NCBI GenBank assembly: GCA_947501475.1 | Contig: CANMWA010000005.1 | Span: 62,001-126,000 of the forward strand | Direction of reading: 5' to 3' | Length of the DNA: 64,000 nt | Origin: an uncultured Aquimarina sp. | Lineage (GTDB): Bacteria > Bacteroidota > Bacteroidia > Flavobacteriales > Flavobacteriaceae | Part shown: positions 62,408 through 64,000 of the stretch, one piece after another | Layout of the letters: the number at the start of each line of letters is the position of its first letter | Position numbering within the stretch: position 1 is the stretch's first letter | The notes under the pieces: model-generated | Told to the model about the DNA's origin: nothing | The model's database searches: none | Seen by the model: only the letters and a program-made list of their open reading frames with translations | Made by a program: the position numbers and the translations under genes

Positions 62408-62447
62408 AAAAGAACAAAGATATTATGAAAAATACCTTTGTTCTTTT
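62408..62447. terminator. Two-way terminator between pyrF and the small membrane gene
   Basis: AAAAGAACAAAG and CTTTGTTCTTTT (62408-62419, 62436-62447) form a perfect 12-bp stem with A on the left and T on the right, so it works for both converging genes. Confidence 0.85.
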
Positions 62448-62469
62448 AAAATTAAATTAAAGAACAGAA

Positions 62470-62586
62470 TTAACGTCTATTCGCATTAAATACTTGTTTT
62501 GCATATCCGTAAAGTCCATATACAATGAACACTACAAAAAATGTCATTATACCATAAATGATAATGTTTTGTAATTCTAAATTCAT
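62470..62586 (-). CDS. Small membrane protein of 38 residues
   Basis: The frame encodes MNLELQNIIIYGIMTFFVVF followed by IVYGLYGYAKQVFNANRR. It has one predicted membrane helix (about 8-28) and a positive C-terminus, so the C-terminus is probably in the cytoplasm. It is framed by a terminator downstream and an AT-rich leader upstream, and no longer frame overlaps. The function is unknown; subunits of membrane complexes can look like this. Its reality rests on composition and position. Confidence 0.6.
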   Translation of the reverse strand: MNLELQNIIIYGIMTFFVVFIVYGLYGYAKQVFNANRR

Positions 62587-62727
62587 AGCCCCGTGTTTTT
62601 AATTAATTATCCCTAATATAAGGACTTTTTGTTAAAAAACCTACTATTAAGTGTTTAATTATTAAGTATTTATGAGTTTTTTAGTATTTGTTTATCGTTG
62701 TTGTAAAAACTCTTTTGAAGTAAATTT

Positions 62728-63510
62728 ATGAAATATATCGATCAATTAGGGAGAGAACTAGAACTCCTAAATACTCCTAGGCGTATTGTTTCTTTAGTGC
62801 CCTCTCAAACCGAATTATTGGTAGCATTAGGGCTTCAAGATGCTATTGTAGGCGTTACAAAGTTTTGTGTGCATCCAAGTAATTTAAGAAAAGAAAAAAC
62901 TATAGTTGGCGGCACCAAAAAAGTAAACTACAAGAAAATCAAAAAACTAAATCCAGATATTATTCTTTGTAATAAAGAAGAGAACACTAAGGATATTGTA
63001 GAAACATTACAAAATGAGTATACGGTTCATGTATCTGATATTTTTTCGATAAAAGATGCTTTATCGATGATCCAGCAGTATGGAGAGATCTTTAAAAAAG
63101 AAAATAAGGCGAATGTGCTTATTTCTAAAATAGAATCTGAACAAAAATCTTTTATTCAATCTTTGGCAAATAGTTCTTCAAAAAGAGTCGCTTATTTTAT
63201 ATGGAAGGATCCTTGGATAGCAGTGGGTAGAAATACATTTATTGATCACTTATTAGAGATCAATAATTTTGAGAATGTTTTTAAGGATAAAGATCGTTAT
63301 CCAGAGATTGCTGATGAAGAGATCAAATCACTAGATTTAATTCTATTATCTTCAGAGCCATATCCTTTTTCAAAAAAACATATCGCTGAAATACAAAAAA
63401 TTAATACCGATGCCAAAGTTGTATTAGTAGATGGAGAGTTTTTCTCATGGTACGGTTCTCGTTTGATTGATGCTTTTTCTTACTTCAAGAGTCTTCATGA
63501 ATCTATATAA
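62728..63510 (+). CDS. Helical-backbone metal receptor / BtuF-like binding protein
   Basis: The 260-residue protein resembles periplasmic cobalamin or siderophore binding proteins: PRRIVSLVPSQTELLVALGL, VGVTKFCVHPSNLR, NPDIILCNKEENTKDIVETL, AYFIWKDPWIAVGRNTFIDH and LSSEPYPFSKKH. It lacks a signal peptide, unlike classical BtuF, which is common in flavobacterial members. It may bind cobalamin or act in the cytoplasm; the ligand is unknown. No transporter gene is adjacent. Confidence 0.85.
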   Translation: MKYIDQLGRELELLNTPRRIVSLVPSQTELLVALGLQDAIVGVTKFCVHPSNLRKEKTIVGGTKKVNYKKIKKLNPDIILCNKEENTKDIVETLQNEYTVHVSDIFSIKDALSMIQQYGEIFKKENKANVLISKIESEQKSFIQSLANSSSKRVAYFIWKDPWIAVGRNTFIDHLLEINNFENVFKDKDRYPEIADEEIKSLDLILLSSEPYPFSKKHIAEIQKINTDAKVVLVDGEFFSWYGSRLIDAFSYFKSLHESI

Positions 63511-63567
63511 ATAGATACATTTCTATAAATACTGTTATGCTTATAATGTATTTGTAAAATAAGTTTG

Positions 63568-63575
63568 TAGTTTTG
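63568..63575 (+). promoter_or_regulatory. Candidate -7 box of the hydrolase gene
   Basis: TAGTTTTG matches TAnnTTTG exactly, 20 bases before the TTG start. No well-spaced TTTG box is seen upstream. Confidence 0.35.
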
Positions 63576-63594
63576 AACACTAAACAATAAATCA

Positions 63595-64000
63595 TTGCTT
63601 AATTATTCCTTATTTCTACATGCTGAAAGTAAAGAATGGGTAACTTTTGTTCATGGAGCAGGTGGTAGTTCTTCTATCTGGTTTAAACAAGTTCGCGAAT
63701 TTCGAAAACACTTTAATGTACTATTATTAGATCTTAGAGGACACGGTAACTCAAAACCTGTATTAAAAGATGCTTTTAATTCTAAATATACTTTTGATTC
63801 TATAACAGAAGATATTGTAAAAGTAATAGATAAAGAACATATAAAGGATTCTCATTTTGTGGGCATATCTTTAGGGACCATATTAATTAGAAATTTGGCA
63901 GAGAAATATCCAGGTCGTGTAAAAAGTATGATTATGGGTGGGGCAATTATGAAACTAAACTTTAGATCACAGGTTTTGATACAATTAGGGGTTGTTTTTA
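63595..64000 (+). CDS. Alpha/beta hydrolase, N-terminal part
   Basis: The frame runs off the window end after 135 residues. It shows WVTFVHGAGGSSSIWFKQVR (oxyanion loop), NVLLLDLRGHGNS, and HFVGISLGTILIRNLAEKYP, whose GISLG is the nucleophile elbow. The start is taken as TTG at 63595, since a stop lies six codons before it and no ATG gives the family N-terminus. The substrate cannot be told. Confidence 0.85.
   Translation, partial: MLNYSLFLHAESKEWVTFVHGAGGSSSIWFKQVREFRKHFNVLLLDLRGHGNSKPVLKDAFNSKYTFDSITEDIVKVIDKEHIKDSHFVGISLGTILIRNLAEKYPGRVKSMIMGGAIMKLNFRSQVLIQLGVVF

Overview
The window is chromosomal DNA of a marine-type Flavobacteriaceae bacterium, probably Aquimarina-like (inference). Support: AT-rich DNA, SusC/SusD proteins, a type IX secretion C-terminal domain, short lipoboxes ending in SC, few Shine-Dalgarno sites, promoters that fit TTTG-N20-TAnnTTTG, ribosomal protein bTHX, and a tmRNA with the Bacteroidetes tag GENNYALAA.

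Layout. 1-6.1 kb: the end of a TRAP organic-acid transporter, a lipoprotein of unknown role and pyruvate carboxylase. 6.5-6.8 kb: a double-glycine-leader, six-cysteine peptide precursor. 7-11.4 kb: an overlapping SGNH-SGNH-MBOAT set for polysaccharide O-acetylation. 11.6-12.6 kb: a UDG-superfamily protein convergent with bTHX. 12.7-19.9 kb (minus): a complete trpEGDCFBA operon with a leader peptide (three Trp codons in a row) and a classical attenuator; almost every spacer, and trpF itself in two places, carries palindromic repeat DNA. 20-23.3 kb: YceI with a MarR regulator, then two thioredoxin-like and two rhodanese proteins. 23.9-27.8 kb: an unknown gene, then an sdpC-sdpA-sdpB-like toxin module. 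27.9-29.7 kb (minus): a LytTR/LytS two-component system.

29.8-59.5 kb is one long plus-strand polysaccharide utilization locus for high-mannose N-glycans or phosphomannan: four GH92 enzymes, a bacterial GH47, GH130, a GH18-like endoglycosidase fused to carbohydrate-binding domains and a T9SS signal, an aspartylglucosaminidase, a GHL10-like TIM barrel, a CBM9-like protein, SusC/SusD, an FG-GAP repeat protein, SSS and MFS sugar transporters, and CutC. A coherent route is inferred: the endoglycosidase releases glycans, SusCD imports them, GH92 and GH47 trim mannose, GH130 phosphorolyses the Man-GlcNAc core, and the asparaginase removes the GlcNAc-Asn stub. One GH92 has Gln where the catalytic acid Glu should be, as in phosphomannose-uncapping GH92 enzymes.

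59.5-64 kb: 123-bp tandem repeats next to ssrA (minus), a saccharopine/alanine-dehydrogenase-like oxidoreductase, pyrF, a 38-residue membrane peptide gene, a BtuF-like metal-receptor protein and the start of an alpha/beta hydrolase.

The most novel candidate is the SdpABC-like module: its SdpC-like lipoprotein has the family N-terminal motifs but carries an Asn/Phe/Gln alternating tract instead of the disulfide-bonded toxin. The trp attenuator, the repeats inside trpF, the GH92 Glu-to-Gln change and the six-cysteine peptide also deserve attention. All family assignments come from reading motifs, without database searches.
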